Both the position numbers and the translations under genes were made by a program. A DNA stretch of 64,000 nt from Lachnospiraceae bacterium (lineage in GTDB: Bacteria > Bacillota > Clostridia > Lachnospirales > Lachnospiraceae): positions 62,001 through 126,000 of the forward strand of contig CAJTEW010000004.1 in assembly GCA_910575605.1 (NCBI GenBank), written 5' to 3'. Below, piece by piece: positions 62,616 to 64,000 of this stretch. A model generated the notes under the pieces. The model saw nothing but the letters and a program-made list of their open reading frames with translations, was not told the DNA's origin and searched no databases. Positions within the stretch are counted from its first letter, which is position 1, and each line of letters begins with the position of its first letter.

Positions 62616-63200
62616 GTGAAAGATAATAACAATGAATTTGATATTGGTACAAAGATACGTGCGCTGCGTAAAATCCGGGGCATAACATTAAAACAGATGT
62701 CTGAAGATACAGGGATGAGCTATTCCTATCTGTCGGAGCTTGAGAATAACAAGCATTCGGTTACGGTAGATAATCTTAAGAAGCTGGCAGTATATTTTGG
62801 TATTGATATGATTCATTTTCTGGAGAAAACAGAGCGGAAAAGTGTCTTAATCCGGAAGGAAGACAGGAGCAGCCTGAAGACAAAGGACGGAATGTTATTT
62901 CAGACTATACCGTCAGAGGATGTCCGGTCCATGCAGATTACATTTGTTACACTCCCGCCTGATTCTCCGGACAAACGTAAAAGAAATATACACAAACATC
63001 CGCAGGGAGAAGAGTTCATTACAGTTACCAAGGGAGAAGTAATTGTAGTGATTGAAGAGGAAAAATATTTACTTAAGGAGGGGGATTCCCTTGTGTTTCC
63101 GGCTGACAGGGAGCATATTATTTACAGCGGCGAAAAGGGAGGCGAATTTATTATTGTAGGCGCTCCGCCGTATGGACGGGAATACCTTGCACATCTCTAG
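62616..63200 (+). CDS. XRE-family regulator with cupin domain
   Basis: A 194-residue regulator. The helix-turn-helix (about 12-66) has I-R-A-L-R-K-I-R-G-I-T-L-K-Q-M-S and S-Y-S-Y-L-S-E-L-E-N-N-K. The cupin ligand domain (about 110-190) has H-K-H-P-Q-G-E-E-F-I-T-V-T-K-G and G-D-S-L-V-F-P-A-D-R-E-H. PuuR-type proteins of this build control amino-acid or polyamine use, which fits the amino-acid permease gene 33 bases downstream. Start is GTG at 62616 with a GGGGGG-type ribosome site. Confidence 0.92.
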   Translation: MKDNNNEFDIGTKIRALRKIRGITLKQMSEDTGMSYSYLSELENNKHSVTVDNLKKLAVYFGIDMIHFLEKTERKSVLIRKEDRSSLKTKDGMLFQTIPSEDVRSMQITFVTLPPDSPDKRKRNIHKHPQGEEFITVTKGEVIVVIEEEKYLLKEGDSLVFPADREHIIYSGEKGGEFIIVGAPPYGREYLAHL

Positions 63201-63233
63201 ATTTTCCGGCTGTGGACAGACTAGGAGGTTTAT

Positions 63234-64000
63234 ATGAGCAGCACTAAAAAAGGATTGTCGCCAAAAGCGTGTATTATGATGGCAATTGGCGGTATGGTAG
63301 GAAGTTCTATTTTTACTCTTTCGGGAGTTACCTATGGCATGGCAGGACCGGCCGCAATTGTTACCTGGTTTCTGGCAGGAATGATTCTTCTGCTTTACGC
63401 GTTAAATGTTGCGGAGCTTGCTACCACATTTCCGAAATCAGGAGGGGTCTATGTATATCCCCATGAGGTTCTCGGAAAGACCCAGAAGGGGAAAAATTTT
63501 GCAGGTTGGATTGCGGCGTGGTTCTGGCTTAACACTAGTATTTTTGGAACTACATTTTCCGCTATCTGTGTAAGTACATATATGGAGAGCTTTTTCCCTA
63601 TAGTTTCAGAAAGCAGGGCGCTTAGGATGCTGATTCCTCTTCTGTGGATTTTCCTCACCTGGTTTTTAAATGCCAGAAGTGCAGATGCATTTGGAAAGAT
63701 TCATAATAAAATTACTATGACACTGTTGTGTGTGCTGAGTGTTTATGTCATTCTAGGAATCATAAACGGTGACAGCATAAACATGAGACCTTTTATCTCC
63801 GGTAATATGGGATCTGCAGGCATTATTGCTGGGATTCCTCTTGCAATGCTTGGGTATGGGGCTATTATTGCAGTAGCATCCTTTGGCGGGGAGATTGAAA
63901 ATCCGAAGAAAAATATTCCTCGGATTATTGTTACGGCAATTATATGTACAGTTACTGTAAACTGCCTTATCCTGTTTTCCACCTTCCGCATGGCTCCGGT
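63234..64000 (+). CDS. APC-family amino-acid permease, N-terminal part (partial gene)
   Basis: The frame is open from the ATG at 63234 to the right edge, 255 codons. It shows the APC signature at the first helix, A-I-G-G-M-V-G-S-S-I-F-T-L-S-G, then the second helix and A-E-L-A-T-T-F-P-K-S-G-G-V-Y-V-Y, both hallmarks of amino-acid/polyamine antiporters and permeases. About seven helices are visible, and G-G-E-I-E-N-P-K-K-N-I-P-R is the usual loop motif after helix 6. AGGAGGT precedes the start by 6-8 bases. It is most likely regulated by the XRE-cupin protein just upstream. The substrate is unknown. Confidence 0.93.
   Translation, partial: MSSTKKGLSPKACIMMAIGGMVGSSIFTLSGVTYGMAGPAAIVTWFLAGMILLLYALNVAELATTFPKSGGVYVYPHEVLGKTQKGKNFAGWIAAWFWLNTSIFGTTFSAICVSTYMESFFPIVSESRALRMLIPLLWIFLTWFLNARSADAFGKIHNKITMTLLCVLSVYVILGIINGDSINMRPFISGNMGSAGIIAGIPLAMLGYGAIIAVASFGGEIENPKKNIPRIIVTAIICTVTVNCLILFSTFRMAP

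Overview
The window looks like a chromosomal segment of a gut-type Clostridia bacterium, most likely Lachnospiraceae. The reasons are moderate G+C by eye, strong AGGAGG ribosome binding sites, frequent GTG/TTG starts, HrcA/CIRCE control of dnaK, a CBS-domain pyrophosphatase, a clostridial RidA/Mrp set and MATE pumps. It is gene-dense: no stretch without a gene exceeds about 280 bases. I saw no rRNA, tRNA, CRISPR array, insertion sequence or prophage. Both ends cut a gene: thyA on the left and an APC amino-acid permease on the right.

Layout. 1-5.6 kb: thyA (partial), folA, a family-4 glycosyltransferase running in frame into ilvB, ilvN and, from its own promoter, ilvE (folate/dTMP and branched-chain amino acids). 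5.7-9.8 kb: a chemoreceptor on the minus strand and an autoregulated GntR/ABC exporter unit. 9.9-14.8 kb: a TetR repressor divergent from an MMPL/RND-type transporter and a secreted Leu-Gly heptad-repeat protein. 14.9-26 kb: housekeeping genes (methyltransferase, Hsp33, NAD synthetase, S1-domain protein, pyrophosphatase, flavin reductase, MATE pump, polysaccharide deacetylase, TcdA, RarA).

26.2-30.8 kb: a C-S lyase/aminotransferase, a MarR regulator, two small unfamiliar membrane proteins and an M19 dipeptidase. The lyase and transporter promoters carry the same operator-like element. I read this as a candidate undescribed import and degradation system for Cys-Gly or cysteine S-conjugates. 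30.9-36.5 kb: a nickel/peptide-type ABC importer followed by a His-rich CsoR-family metal sensor.

37.5-45 kb: a signalling cassette made of a V4R-domain protein, a GGDEF protein, a lone receiver, a hybrid kinase with HPt, and a second hybrid kinase ending in a complete DegV (fatty-acid-binding) domain. The kinase-DegV fusion is the most unusual protein in the window. 45.5-50.5 kb: the CIRCE-controlled hrcA-grpE-dnaK-dnaJ operon.

50.5-55.7 kb: a three-gene ABC exporter on the minus strand, divergent from a NarL-type sensor kinase and response regulator that probably control it. 55.7-60.5 kb: iron alcohol dehydrogenase, MATE pump, ornithine cyclodeaminase homolog, RidA and Mrp/NBP35. 60.5-64 kb: glycogen branching enzyme (minus strand), then an XRE-cupin regulator followed by the truncated APC permease.
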